Below are positions 46,746 through 58,941 of a stretch of DNA of 64,000 bases, one piece after another. The stretch comes from Tenodera sinensis (Eukaryota; Arthropoda; Insecta; Mantodea; Mantidae). Below the pieces are notes generated by a model. That model saw only the letters and a list, made by a program, of their open reading frames with translations. It was not told where the DNA came from and did not search any database. The position numbers were made by a program, and so were the translations under genes. Positions within the stretch are counted from its first letter, which is position 1. The number at the start of each line of letters is the position of its first letter. The stretch spans positions 54,801,076 to 54,865,075 of the forward strand of contig CM060970.1 of the NCBI GenBank assembly GCA_030765045.1. The letters run 5' to 3'.

Positions 46746-47583
46746 AAAAAAATCTGATGTGTTGCATTCACATGACTTTCTCTACCCTTGCACTAACCAT
46801 TCTTACGAACTCTTATTCCTATATCTTCTTCGTTTTCCTTAAGATAAACATTTGTACAACTTATCTTATTGGTTATTTCCTTGTAAGTGCAAGGGGAATG
46901 TTAGAATGTTAAAGTTTTGAGATTCTGTTGTCTTTGCACACTTATAAAAAAATGAACAACGATGTTCCATTTCACGAAAGTTAAGTTTTCCGAAACTCAC
47001 ACACATAACAAGGAATACCTCCGAAATGGTTAACCCTACAAGAAAATTTATTTGAACATAAATTGTGTATTTTAGCAAGATCTACTTTTTTGAATCGTAC
47101 GATTTGGTCTATGTCTAATGGTTTACCAGTTATGCAAAAGTCGTCCAAAGTAAATATGACTACAGAGGTTATAGCCAGAAAATTCAAGATATACATTTCA
47201 TTTGTCATAAAAATATCTCAAACATATGACACTTTAATCAAAATCGTTAGCGCCATTTTCAAGAAAATCAAAATTTTCGAAAAATTTTCCATGTAAAGGG
47301 TAGTTTAGAGTGGGACTATTTTCTTCAAAATCTTCGTGTCGCATCCTTGAAAGACATTAAACTTAAATAACAACGTTGGTTTTTAACCGACTTTTCGTTT
47401 TTGAGTTATGCTGTCCGCAGACTGACACACAGACTTACACAGACACACACACGGACCTTTTTCTCAAAATGCTTTTTTTGGATTCAGGGGGCCTAGAAAC
47501 ATATATTTCCGGTGAAATCTCGACATCGAATTTTTGGGTGGAATACAATACTTTCCCTACTTACCAGTAGAGAAACTAAAAAT
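46746..47583 (-). repeat. Repeat R, complete, R(-)
   Basis: AAAATCTGATGTGTTGCATTC to TTTCCCTACTTACCAGTAGAG and AAACTAAAAATG, 838 bp. This is the cleanest complete copy; a good reference for the family. Confidence 0.95.
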
Positions 47584-47957
47584 GTAGATCTTGCTAAAAT
47601 ACACAGTTTATGTCTAAATAAATTTTCTTGCAGGGTGAACCATTTCGGAGATATTCCTTGTTATGTGTGCGAGTTAGTGAAAACTTTCACTTCGTGAAAT
47701 GGAACGTCGTTGTTAATTTTTTATATGTTAAGTGTGCAAAGAGAACGGAATATCAAATCTTTAAAATATTTGACTATCGCCCAAAGCCTACTGTATTCCA
47801 ATATTCCCATTGCACCAACAAGGAAATAAGCAATAAGATAATTTGTATAAATGTTTATCTTAACTAACACGAAGAAGATAGAGGAATAAGAGTTCGTAAG
47901 AATGGTTGGTACAAGAGTAGAGAAAGTCATGTGAGTGTAACACATCAGATTTTTTAC
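47584..47957 (+). repeat. Repeat R, distal half, R(+), inverted to previous copy
   Basis: TAGATCTTGCTAAAATACACAG to GTAGAGAAAGTCATGTGAGTG and CATCAGATTTTTT. Starts at the shared AAAAATG of the previous copy. With 46746-47100 it forms inverted arms of about 370 bp. Confidence 0.9.
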
Positions 47958-49159
47958 AACATATGCCTGTTCAGAAATTAATTATCGTAATTGTGAATCG
48001 AATACCTTGTTAATAAAAAGCAAGCGTAAAGGAAGTTCTTCCTGGCGACATTTTTGCTGTTCAAACAAAAGGTAACAAGAGTAAAAGGTATACTTTATTA
48101 GCAACGCGACAAAATACGTCGCCGTTCCTTGCAGCAATTAATACCTACATATTTTTGAACGCCACTTGTCGACTTCCATTGTTCTCGTATATCAACGTGC
48201 AATGGGCCTGTGAGGCATGTATAACTAGTAACATATAATTTCCGTCTGTTTGTATTTTCATGACCTCGATTTTTTAAAGCACCATTGTGAACACAAAATA
48301 AACTACTGATTTTTTAATAAAACAGCGCTTCACAGCCTTTAGCAATCTGTGTACAGTGCAATAGGGTAGCATTATTCTTTTTTTTAATTCCTTTCTAATT
48401 TATGTTTTGTACCCATCAATATATACGAGACCCTTTTTTCATTGCATTTATTAATGCTCTTATACAAGGTTAATTTTTATTTGATGTAGCAAAAGGTTTT
48501 TATGACTGTCAGAGCATTTTTAATGTTCATTGTCAACTTTAATTTAGTCGTTGCTCACCCAAGAAAAACACCTTGGTTAATTTATTTATCTATGCAAATA
48601 AATTGACCAAGCAGGAACGGATCAATTTAAATAAATAAATAAAATACCTATCGTATATAAATTACATAATGAATCACATATAGGAACATTTCTTAAGACG
48701 TGGCATGTGGCTTGAAGTTGCGCAATGGTTTATGGCCGTGTTCACTTTTGTATTTGTAAGACCATAGGAGTGTCAGGTTAGTAATTCACCGACTTCCGTG
48801 TAGTAAAAATCGCGGGATAGTGAGTGATTAAGTATCAGTGCCCGCTTGCATTAGCTATTAGTAGTATCTTGTTTATTTCAGTTAGGAAACCGAGACGTTA
48901 TCCCTGCTGCTAATTTGACAACGCAACTCGCGCAGATCCTAGCATACATGCATATGTACAGAAAACGAATTTAGTCAAATTCAAGGGTATCGTAATTATT
49001 TACCGAGGTCTTCGCAATTTCCCCTTCTTTCTCTTTAAGTATTCACTTCCAAATTCTTGTCGAAGTTCAGCAATACGTGAATATTTCGATTTTAGTGCTG
49101 GAGGTATTTTATTCTGTGTAGAATAGTAAGAGGTTGTGTTTTTAGCTCTGACTGTCCCA
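47958..49159. other. No recognised feature
   Basis: AT-rich, about 1.2 kb, nothing identifiable. Confidence 0.4.
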
Positions 49160-49655
49160 GTGGACTGTCCACGTTTGAGATATTTTTATGACAAATGAAA
49201 TTTATATCTTGAATTTTCTGTCTATAATCCCTGTAGTGGTATTTACTTTGGACGAATTTTGCATAACTAGTAAATCGTTAGAGATAGACCAAATCACACT
49301 ATAAAAATACACCATTTATGTCCGAATAAATTTTCTTGTAGGGTGAACCATTTCGGAGATATTCCTTGTCATGTGTGAGAGTTTCGGAAAACTTAAAACT
49401 TTCGTGAAATGGAACATCGTTGCTCATTTTTTTATATGTTACGTGTGCAAAGAGAACGGGATCTCAAAGCTATAGAAGATTTGACTATCGCACATAGCCT
49501 ACTGTATTCTAATATTCCCCTTGCACCTACAACGAAATAAACAATATGATAATTTGTACAAATCTTGAGTAAAGAAGAAGATATAGGAATAAGAGTTTGT
49601 AAGAATGGCTAGTAGAGTAGAGAAAGTCATTTGAGTGCAACACATCAGATTTTTT
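49160..49655 (+). repeat. Repeat R, distal half, R(+)
   Basis: TTTGAGATATTTTTATGACAAATG to TAGAGAAAGTCATTTGAGTGC and CATCAGATTTTTT. The proximal half is absent. Confidence 0.9.
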
Positions 49656-50799
49656 TCTTGAGTGACGCAACTGGCAAATTATGCTCCCAGTTTTGTAAAA
49701 TACTGGCGGAGCATCCCATTGCTTTTCCCCTACATATAGCTAACGATGCGAAACAATTTGAAAATGCCACGCTTAGTGCGTTATTAAAGGTATTCCTCAT
49801 TATTCTCCCTTGTATCTATAGCAAGTTTGGCAGCTTTTAATAGGTACATCAATAAACACAGCGAATTTCTGCACCAGAAGTACTGGAAATTACACCAAGA
49901 GTTCCTAGTTCTCGAATGTGTGGGCTAAATATTGAGATATAGAATCAAAATAAAGAAATTCAGTGCCGTAATCGAGATTTGAAGTTTAGATCTTCGGCCA
50001 TTCCGTTGCTATAACCGAGTTAGCATGGCAACTTGCTGATACAGCATTAGATTCCTCAACTGATTCGCATTTTTCTCGTACTACAAAACGATCCGAAGTT
50101 CCTTTTCAGATAATGTACCCAATGGCGACTATCAAATTCAAGATAGATATTTAGATTACTGGTTAACAAAAGTAGAGGTTTAGTAGCGAGAGGCTGAAGT
50201 TGGAATTTTAGTATATGTTGCAATTTAGTATATTTAAGGCACGGGGGTCGCCAGCAATGTCATTCAAGATAAAGGTGGTAATTTCGTTAGTGTTAAATAT
50301 TTATGCAAATTCTGTTTCTCTTCCTCAGTCCTACCCATTCATTGAATTCAACGTGCGCAGTTTCCTCAAAACAAGATAAAGCGGAAAACATGGGACAGTA
50401 ACCTTTAGGAGAGTTTAAAGGTTAGACGACCCAAATGAAGAGGTAACCGTTTGGAATAGCGGTAATTCCGCCATGTCGCTGTGGTGTTACCGATTTGGAC
50501 ATGGGAGTAGGAAAGGGGAGGGGGGGAGGTACCTCGTTAGGTAAATGTTGGAACTTTGTTCTGCAGAGCTGGTTGGTTCATCTGTTTGCTGTACTCAGCC
50601 CACGCGTTTAACGCGGCTGACTCCCCCGCCACCCCCAAGTTACGCACGCACATTCTCTCACCCCTCTGATGCAACTTCTATGCGTGCTATATACCTTTGC
50701 TTTAACGTTCTGTAGAACTGGTCGTTGGAATTCAGCCTGCTTTTAGACATGCTGGCGCTCTGCAATGACCTTCTATATTCATTAAGGCAAAACCTGGTA
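49656..50799. other. No recognised feature
   Basis: Includes a G-rich stretch at 50510-50530. No domain or repeat recognised. Confidence 0.4.
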
Positions 50800-50965
50800 G
50801 AATTTTCAGTTTCTCTACTGCTCCATGGAGGGGGTGTTCTATTTCATCCAAAAATTTGATAACAATTTTACTGGAATATGCTTTTTGAAAACCCTTGAAC
50901 CTACTAAAATATATTTTCCGAAAAAGTTTCTCTAGATGTTGAGAGAGAGAGTAAAAACAGAACTC
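50800..50965 (+). repeat. Repeat R, diverged proximal fragment, R(+)
   Basis: CAGTTTCTCTACTGCTCCATGG, then TTCATCCAAAAATTTGATAAC and TTTACTGGAATATGC. An (AG)n sits at the dinucleotide site. Confidence 0.65.
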
Positions 50966-51539
50966 AAACATCAAGCTTTGTTTGAGAGGTAGAACTGACA
51001 CTTAAAAATTGAAGCCGAAATTGTGAACGCCATAATTATGGATATAATACTGCATCACATGGCGGAATTAGATAATCAGAAAATGTTAAAATTGTTACGT
51101 GTATAAATGTACGAGATCTGTGAATATCAGTTGTGACTAAAATTGTCAAAAGGCACGAAAAGGTACAAGCAAGTCATTAGTCATAAATTCCAGGTAGTCA
51201 GCCTGATACATTTCCTGGAAATCGCTCAGCGCCGGTGTGAGCCGGAAAACAAGGGATGGTCGTTTCTTCGAAACCCTGTTGCTAATTAGGAAGTGAAAGG
51301 TACAGAGAGCGTCATAACGCACAGGCACTTGCCTGCGAGAACCCGGAGAGAAAGGGTCGTTGAGAGTTGCCCTCCACAACCCGGCGGGTTACTACGTTCG
51401 TCGCCCATATCTTCAGTCACGGGACTTGTATTCCGGATCCTCAAGTGTGAGGACACATTATAGTTAATATTAACGATTTTCTGTCTTAGTAGAGACACGG
51501 TAACGACTCAACTAATTTAATAATGATCGGCAAATCTCA
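50966..51539. other. Unrecognised GC-richer block
   Basis: 51180-51440 is GC-richer than its flanks. Open frames lie on the minus strand but none shows a domain I recognise. Confidence 0.35.
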
Positions 51540-51800
51540 CGTTTTCTTATTTTGGTGAGAATAGAAGTGTTTCAACGAAGTTCTGGTTTTATTCGCAAAC
51601 ATCCACGCATACCCTGAGATTAAAGTCGCATGCCAGAGCAGTCGGAGCAGGAGACCAGAAAGCAGCATACGGCATAGGAGAGTACAGCAAGAGGACGATC
51701 CGACATCAAAATTCAATGTCATAGCTGGGATTTGAACCACAGACCCTCCACTTACTAGGCGGGTGCTGTAACCATTAAGCTACTGTGACAACCTGCCAGA
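51540..51800 (-). mobile_element. tRNA-derived SINE
   Basis: Minus strand from about 51798: GGTTGTCACAGTAGCTTAATGG with A box TAGCTTAATGGTTA, then CTGTGGTTCAAATCCCAG as B box. A body of about 180 bp ends A-rich. Head and spacing are clearly tRNA-like. No duplication found. Confidence 0.65.
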
Positions 51801-52689
51801 ATGACATTCAATCCTCAAACCAGTTCGTATTTTTCCCTGGTAAACCACAAAGGCAGTCTCACATCAGAGACAATTATCCCAATGGTGACTTACTATTGTA
51901 AGTACTTTATGTCCCAGGATTAAACAACCTTCAGATGGTAATTATTATTTATTTATGGCAACAAACAGTAAGTATTGATTTTTTAAGTTCCAGTTGTACC
52001 TCTCAAACATTGCCCACACACGGCTTGTGTGTTTAAAACCACCAAGAGTAAGTTTGTTGGCATAAACAAGTAATAATCAAGCTTTGTATTTAAACCTAAA
52101 CAAGAACTTGAATAACTGAACTGCCTTTCTGATTGAGTGATTAGTATTGCAGTAGTCCGTTTCTTCTTCGCTCGGCTCGCCTACTCGCTTCTTTTCAATG
52201 AGACTTGCAGGGGCAGGGAAGTTCCTTGTAAATGCATATCACTTCAATAATATTTTATCAATTATGCTTATTTACAATTACTGGTCTTCTTCAACTGAAT
52301 AAGCTCTCGATCCTTTATTACATCTATTCCTTAACTATCTTTATCCTCCTTCCCTATAATTTAACCCTGTTGCTAGCTGTTGTTAGGTGAAAAATTTTGT
52401 AACAGTCTGGGTTCATCATTTGTTTGAACCACAGAAGCTGTAATATCTGGACATTGCCATGCTGTTTATCCATAGCATACTTAAGTATAAAGGAGAGCTG
52501 TTTTACCCTACTTATATAATTCTTAACAATTCATAAATGATTATATAATAAAATTTAATATAACAAAAATGGTGAATTCGGTGTGACCTAAAATTACTGC
52601 CACAGTATGCAAACTTTTCAACCCCGAGGTCCCTAGGTGGATTCAAGCCGTTTTAAATTCATAAATTTTTATGTAAGACTTGTGGCTCG
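51801..52689. other. No recognised feature
   Basis: AT-rich, nothing identifiable. Confidence 0.4.
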
Positions 52690-52765
52690 CTTGAAAAAGT
52701 CTATTTTGCACTCACGTGGTTTTCTCTACTCTCGTACTATTCTTTTGGTGTCGTTCATCTCTGTT
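52690..52765 (-). repeat. Repeat R, terminal fragment, R(-)
   Basis: TTGCACTCACGTGGTTTTCTCTACTCTCGTAC matches the R terminus, then diverges. Confidence 0.6.
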
Positions 52766-53899
52766 CTGCATTCATACGTTAATGAAGAGTTCGTACCTCA
52801 CAGCTGATACTAACACGAGGCGGAGGGATACAGAATGTTTTGTTTACATCAAGTCCGGTTCTAAGGCTATAATCACTCTCAACTGTTGACGTGTGATGAA
52901 TGAGTGACACTTGAGCTGAGTGGAGATGTGTTCTTGCAGTGTTGCAACATTGAACAACGTCGGTCGGTCCGGGATGCTAGTTCTGTTTTAGAAAGGCAGG
53001 CATCCCCTGGTGGTGACGGTTGGTACAAACACTGACCGCCACTGTCACATGCGTGGAGCGTAATATCGCTATTTGGCCGGGGGCCGTTGTCACTGTCCAG
53101 CACTTTGAGGTGCCGTATCCACCCCCCCGGACAGGATATTGTAGACTCTGTCACCTTCCAGCTTTGTTTTCACTGCCATCTCTGTTGCCTTTCCTTCTGC
53201 ACACATACATACTACTTCCTTTTCAAAATACAAAATGGATACTGTTTCTCGACTCTGTGGAACAGTTTTTATACATTACTCTTTGAAAAAGTTTCTACGT
53301 TACTGAACCCCCTGGCTGTGAAAAATAATTTGTAGTGGAGTTTATCCTGCAGCAGCCGTGACACGAATGGTTTCATGCGATACACACGCCTCTATGACAA
53401 TTTTTTGGTCCCTTCGGCCAGCCTAAGTTGTCATTCTATAAAGCCAAACCAAAATCAGGTGAAGGAAGTGATAACTAAGGCTCGGAGGGTTACCTTTCGG
53501 GGTTCCGAAGACAAAGACCAACATAATACTATACGTTCCATTTATTACTGGTCCATAAATCCCGCATATACCTAGTGATCATGGATAGAGTAAAGTGCAT
53601 AGTGACAAGTGCCATCGTATAATGGCATAACGGAACTGTCACCCATCTCTCATTGACAAGCTTTCGTTGCGTTACGTTCACAAGCTTTTATAAGAATAAT
53701 TGGTTGAAGAGATATACAACTAAACTAACTGAACGTAACACATTAACTGTTTTTTCCTTTGTCTCTCCCCTAAGATTATTGCTGAAATCCTGGTCTTATG
53801 CCCTTGACGCATAACTATTTCCAAACAAATAATTATTCCCTTAAATTCTACAATTTGTACATTCTGGATAATGTATTTCACTTAGTATACAATGCCATT
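52766..53899. other. Unrecognised; GC-rich patch at 52880-53200
   Basis: A 91-residue minus-strand frame (52879-53154) and overlapping plus frames lie in a GC-rich patch. None has a recognisable domain. It could be a fragment of a transposon coding region I cannot place. Confidence 0.35.
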
Positions 53900-54016
53900 A
53901 GTAAGTTTGGAAGTTACTTCCACCCAAAAGTTTGTATTTCATTTCAGTGGAAATAGATTTGTTGAGACTCCTGGATTAGAAAATGAATTAGAAGAAATCG
54001 TGTGATTACAACATAG
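53900..54016 (+). repeat. Repeat R, proximal fragment, R(+), cut by LTR-A
   Basis: AAGTTACTTCCACCCAAAAG, TTTCAGTGGAAATAG, TTGAGACTCCTGGAT. The family similarity ends where LTR-A copy 4 starts. Confidence 0.65.
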
Positions 54017-54625
54017 TGTGACGCAGGTCGCGGCTCACAACAAATGGCAGGTTGCCCTACACCACTGGCGGTACGTATATTTAAGACGCTCAAGGTCACA
54101 CTGTCTCACGTGAGCAAATAACCATCAGAGCGGCAAAATCAAAAGTGGTTTTCTAAATTATTCGAGAAGTATCCGGCAGCCATCCTATTTGTAGAAGTTC
54201 GAAAGAGGTCCGGTTACTCCATCCTTAGTATATAAGGGGGCGAGGCGACGCGAGGAGTTAGTTGTAGAGTCAGACACACTCTAATTCCATTGTGTGTGCG
54301 TGTATTAGCTGCGTGTGTGCGTACTTCAAGTTGCGAAAAGAAGATAGCGAAGCGGTTAATGAGCATTGAGTGATTGTACCGACAAAACCAGCTGTTTGAG
54401 AGGCAGAGACAGAGAAAGTGATGAAAGTCAGAAATGAGTGAGGCAGTGTTACGAGAGGAAAACAGTTGTGAGTTATAATATAATGCAGGATGAAGGCTGT
54501 GTTAACGTCAGTAAAGGAGAAATGTGTTGTTGTCCATCCAGTTTGAAGAAAATAAGGTTTAAAAAAAAGTAATTGGATTAGTGTCAGGAGTGGGATTCGT
54601 CGAATTGTCGCTTTTGTTACAATAT
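54017..54625 (+). mobile_element. LTR-A copy 4 with primer-binding site
   Basis: Starts TGTGACGCAGGTCGCGG, then CTCACAACAAATGG. TTCGAGAA is at 54171-54178 and the TATA box AGTATATAAGGGGG at about 54228. GACAAAACCAGCTGTTTGAG, AGGCAGAGACAGAGAAAG and GTTAACGTCAG follow. The 3' LTR end is shortened. TAGTGTCAGGAGTGGGAT (54579-54596) matches the tRNA-Leu primer site in 17 of 18 positions. Similarity ends at TTTTGTTACAATAT (about 54625). No coding region. Confidence 0.8.
54579..54596 (+). promoter_or_regulatory. Primer-binding site, tRNA-Leu type (1 mismatch)
   Basis: One difference (TAG for TGG) from the site in copy 3. Confidence 0.6.
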
Positions 54626-55254
54626 CCAACTGTATTTAGCTGGTTGCAGTTTGTATCAGTATTGATCATGCATGTTCTGCAGCTAAAGAGCCTTAGCTCG
54701 ATAATCTGGTCAAAATGGATGGTAAAGAACTGTGGTTATGCGCTTTACATTTTGAACAGTGTTCCTAAAAGCTCCGACAAAGGAAGAGTTTTAACATTGT
54801 GTTAATTTTCGGACAAGTCTTTCTCTCATGTAGTGATGCGGCGGTACAAAAACAGAGGAGTCACTTTTACAGAGGAAAAAGGCTTGGACACCCTTCCACG
54901 GTGGTACATTCGCCTTTGTCTCATTTACATGAATAAAACAAATGCGAAACTGGGAGCGAAGAAGGCTTCCGTTTTGCCGGTGGGAAATTCAGAACCAGGG
55001 GTTACCGAAACATTTTCCCCGGAGAGTAAGGTAATCTCTGCATGCACACGGTTTTCACTTATGGGAATATAAGTTGCGGCCAAAACATTGCTCAAGTAAA
55101 TAGCATTACGAGGTGAAAAACGACCCTGATAAGATTATGCAGAGCTACAAACCTTATTTTAGTTGAATGTGGTGCAATACATTGTGCGATCTGACTTCAA
55201 CAAACAAATGATAAACTCGGACACTACTGTAACTACCCGTAAAAAAGAGAGAAA
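54626..55254. other. No recognised feature
   Basis: Two short open frames without known domains. It might be internal LTR-element sequence, but no gag or protease motif is visible. Confidence 0.35.
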
Positions 55255-55345
55255 AATATCATATGTGAAATTCACATGACTTTTTCTATCCATTCTTCCA
55301 GAAGCTTTTTTTACAGAATCTTATTCTTCTATATCCTATCTTCAT
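55255..55345 (-). repeat. Repeat R, diverged terminal part, R(-)
   Basis: GTGAAATTCACATGACTTTTTC and ATCTTATTCTTCTATATCC. Continues after the insert at 55631. Confidence 0.55.
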
Positions 55346-55630
55346 CATGTGATTATGATTGGAGGAACGGAAGGGAAACACCTTGAACCACCGCGATCCG
55401 ACAGGGATCTATCGCGGGCTACCACCCCGAGGAGTAAGGGATAAGGTGAAGAGAAACCGCAGGCCTGTCAAGGACGGAGTCAGCGAAGCACAGGCTCCAT
55501 AACAGTTGGAGAGAATGTCACCTGGCGCACCACCGAAGCATTTCTCCCACCGAGGGAACGGAAGCTTCTAGGCAGGGCCAGAGATTGCAGGCATCTGTGC
55601 AATCTGTCCGCATCTACCGGAACCTACTTC
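55346..55630. mobile_element. Unclassified GC-rich insert in R
   Basis: About 285 bp, much GC-richer than R (e.g. CGCGGGCTACCACCCCGAGG), splitting one R copy. No domain, tRNA-like box or clear terminal repeats seen. Confidence 0.4.
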
Positions 55631-55735
55631 GTGATGTTCGATGTATAAATTTAGATAAATTGTTTCATTACACATTTCAAGAGGAACATTAGCATTAAGC
55701 GATGGTCTTTTAAAGCCCTATAGTATGCAGGTGGC
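55631..55735 (-). repeat. Repeat R, continuation after insert, R(-)
   Basis: AGATAAATTGTTTCATTACAC, then GCGATGGTCTTTTAAAGCCC, corresponds to the next R segment. Confidence 0.5.
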
Positions 55736-55815
55736 GTATTTACTCACAGTTAGGAGGTCCAGAGTTCCAGTCTGGTTTAGAATGAGTCACCCGTAAGAGG
55801 TTCTTCCCCCTCCCC
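55736..55815 (+). mobile_element. Possible SINE head
   Basis: GGAGGTCCAGAGTTCCAGTC resembles a degenerate B box, preceded by GTGGCGTATTTACTC at A-box distance. Confidence 0.3.
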
Positions 55816-56397
55816 CTCCTGGCAACTGTTACAAAATAACTTAACTACATTGTTTACTTCCATCTATGCTTTGGTTAGTCTTTCTCATAATACATTGTCA
55901 TACTTTAATTACATTTGGCGTTTTAGAAGCTTAGTAATTGAAACTAATTCAATTTCCTAGATGCCACAAACTTGTTTTTTCCTGCCTGCGGAAAACATTA
56001 TTCAGAGCTGTTGAAAAACAACTATAATGCAGTTTATTCCACAGAGACTTGAAATTCTGCGAATTTCATTGTTTGTTTGTAACATTATGTACATTATTTA
56101 AAACTATAACATTTTATAATCTGATTACTTTTTTTTTTTTCCTTTACAGGTAAGTTCAATCTGAGTGACTGAAAATATTATACCATAAAATCTCCCACGG
56201 GTAAGTGCTTATACATTCACGCTCTCTGGCATAAATTTAAACAAAATTATTAATGTCCTGTGTAAAACCCACATTGATGTGCAGATCACAAACAAATAGC
56301 AAGTGTAATTTTGTTGGCACTGACACTGCTGTAATGTTAGACAAGAATTATCAATTAACAGTTGTTTATAAAATATAATAATGTAGCTTGCCTGGAG
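55816..56397. other. No recognised feature
   Basis: AT-rich, with a pyrimidine tract at 56130-56145 followed by ACAGGTAAG. It looks splice-site-like, but no exon is recognisable beside it. Confidence 0.35.
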
Positions 56398-56880
56398 TTG
56401 CGCTCTGTCAAAACTACGGTTTTGGTACCGACATAGTAAATGTTAGGATTTCCGGTAGTGTTGGTAGCATTGGTAGGGACGGAATAAATACGAAATACCT
56501 GTATAATGAATTAAGAAATTTAATGAGAAGTCCAATGTCCGCCAACAACTATGGTTATGCCTTTGGTCGCTGTGATTAAAATAACATTGCTTGTGATCAC
56601 TATCAGTGCCTTTGTTCTAAATTCTAGTATACTTAGATGAGCTTCCACATGTTTTTCAAAATACTAATGTTACGTAGGTTAAGCGATCCTTTATATACCC
56701 CGCTCAGTTTCGAGAAGGTGCAAAATTCAACGCTTCCGATTTCTAGAGGAGTCTAGTAAAACATGATACCAGAAGGTAAAAACGCGATCGATATGAGGTG
56801 ATGCCCGATGGGTATGCAACATTCGTAATGGACAGGAAACGTGGGTAGGTTCTTAAGTGAACAATTCAACTTGGAAAACT
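56398..56880 (-). mobile_element. Promoter-like repeat LTR-B, copy 2
   Basis: Homologous to 13700-14130. Minus strand: TATA-like GTATATAAAGG (plus 56688-56698), with TTCTCGAA (plus 56709-56716) just upstream and AGACTCCTCTAGAA further up. The third heat-shock unit is mutated (TGC for TTC on the plus strand). A TTCTAGTATACTTAGATGAGC block and CCGGTAGTGTTGG are shared with copy 1. Confidence 0.6.
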
Positions 56881-58254
56881 ACGGTAATCTACACTTCCTC
56901 TATGCTAGTCTACAGTAGTTTTACGACTCTAAGCTAGTGATGATGTTATTCATTCTGTAGAAAGAAGAGTTAAGTAACCCCAAAATACACAAAGTAATGT
57001 CGAAAAGAGTGAAGATTCACATATTTTGTATTTAGCTTTTAGTCTACTAAAACATGGCACACTTAGTTTTTTTATTACTCTTAGCACTTCAGCAGCATTT
57101 TGTTTATATATGGAAATGCCTATTGTAACTTTAAAACCCTTTGTTTACATTCTGCATCGCAAAAAATCTTTGCAGCTTCAAAAATCATCATAAGATTTTC
57201 GAGTCAAATAATAATTAAAATCCATTTTATTATTCTATGTCTTACAGTATTTTAAAAGTTATACGAATTTTTAGAAATAATACTAAAATGCATAGGAACA
57301 TGTTAACATTTTAATCAATGTCTTTAAAACAACTGAAACATTTGAAAGTGAATGAAATAATTATACTGAGTTGAATATTTCAACGCGTCTGCAAAAAATT
57401 AACTTAAGTAGTTGGTATAAACGTATATTTAAGGAATGGACAGGAAAAATTGGTTCATTTCGCAAAATTCAAAGGACTTAATTGCAGTTAAAAATTTTAT
57501 ATAAAAGTTGTTTAAACTTACGGTTAATATATTTAAGGAATTTGAGATATTAACATAATGGAGTCCTTTGGAATAAATTCTCCAAGATAATTAAGATAAA
57601 TAAAAATACTCCAGGATAAGCATTTTGAAACTTAAATGTTACGCATATTTTTAATAAAGCACGGTGTTTGTCTATTTCAAGAACAATATTTAAAATTTGT
57701 AAATCCTTAAAACAATCAAAAAACCGAATCCAGTGACACTTCAGGTATGGAAGATAAATCTGCGTATATATTTTATTTGTCAAGCTTTCAGAAATTTTCA
57801 GGGATTAGAAATGCAAACCCCCCCCCCCCCAAAAAAAATAAATAAATAAAAACAAGGACGGAATTAATTTCTAAATGTTCTGTCGATCACGCTGAAAGGA
57901 GTTTCAGGTGTGACAGAGGTCATAAATATATTATGGATCCACTTAAATTAAACAGGAAAATACTTTTTACAGATTTTATTAAAATTACAGAGAAGTCCAT
58001 TCAGGGCGCTTTTGTAATTGACTCCAGCAGATTAATGTTTACAAATTAATTACTAATTTTATATACAATGTATCAAATATTATTGACGAAAGGTGTTCAT
58101 AATATTTTTAAAATTATCTTTCCGCATTCTTTAATGCTAGGTTCCTTTTTCTGTGCGCCTGTTCAGTTAAGAACTACTGACTGTAAAAAGCTCTGAATTT
58201 CATAAACGGCTATGGAAAATGTACTTAAAAGAAGACATCAAAATGCACTTTGTT
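56881..58254. other. No recognised gene; poly-C/A stretch
   Basis: Strongly AT-rich. A 13-nt C run (57818-57830) is followed by A-rich (AAAT)n to about 57850. Nothing else. Confidence 0.4.
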
Positions 58255-58520
58255 TGAGTTAATGTCATGCTGGAGTCCCAAATAATGAAAATGCTGATGC
58301 TCTGTCAAAGAAAAGCACGCAAACGTGACAACAAATAAAGCTGAAGTTTCTTTAACCTGATTCGTTAACGGGATTTCAAAATTTCTATCAGACAAAAGGT
58401 GGGCTAGCCTGTATTTGGCGCTTTGAATGGAAAATGTGAAGCACGAATTTAACTTTATCACCAGCAACAGCATGGATTCACACTCTTATTCTATCAAAAC
58501 TACATTCTCAGCATGTCTTG
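58255..58520 (+). pseudogene. LINE RNase H C-terminal remnant
   Basis: At about 58267-58330 the frame reads CHAGVPNNENADALSKKSTQT, matching the xHxGVxGNExADxLAKK end of the LINE RNase H domain, including the last catalytic Asp. Further on WIHTLILSKLHSQHVL (in another frame) resembles the RLRTGH region. Several stops. A small, old fragment related in type to the LINE at 30084. Confidence 0.6.
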
Positions 58521-58941
58521 TGGAAATAGCACAAGTTGTAGTATCCCGACATTTTTATGCACTGGTTACTCTATAAATACGCTGTAATAATGAACAAAAT
58601 CATGTCTAATAACGAGAACCATTGTTGCAAAATTTGCTGAGAAAGACATTTGTTTGTTTATAGGTACAAATTATGCTTTACATTTTATCAGTTACAGCAT
58701 CAAGCTACCAACAGATCATTCTGTAATTAATTAAATTTAATGGCATCTTGTACACAAACTTTTTTTCTTTAAAAGTTCTTCCCAAAGCTCGCTATCCACA
58801 AGTACATAACCCTTAATGGCTAATAACTTTAGAACAATATCGCTATTGAATACAGCAACTCAAAATTACTTATTTATATGAATATTATTGGGATACATTA
58901 TTGTAAATAAGATCTGATTTTATGAAAAAATAGAAATAATA
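58521..58941. other. No recognised feature
   Basis: AT-rich; may be more of the decayed LINE. Confidence 0.35.

Noticed and set aside
56130..56160. Splice-acceptor or exon start (pyrimidine tract plus ACAGGTAAG)
   Set aside because: No open exon, conserved protein or paired donor found; such motifs are frequent by chance in AT-rich DNA.
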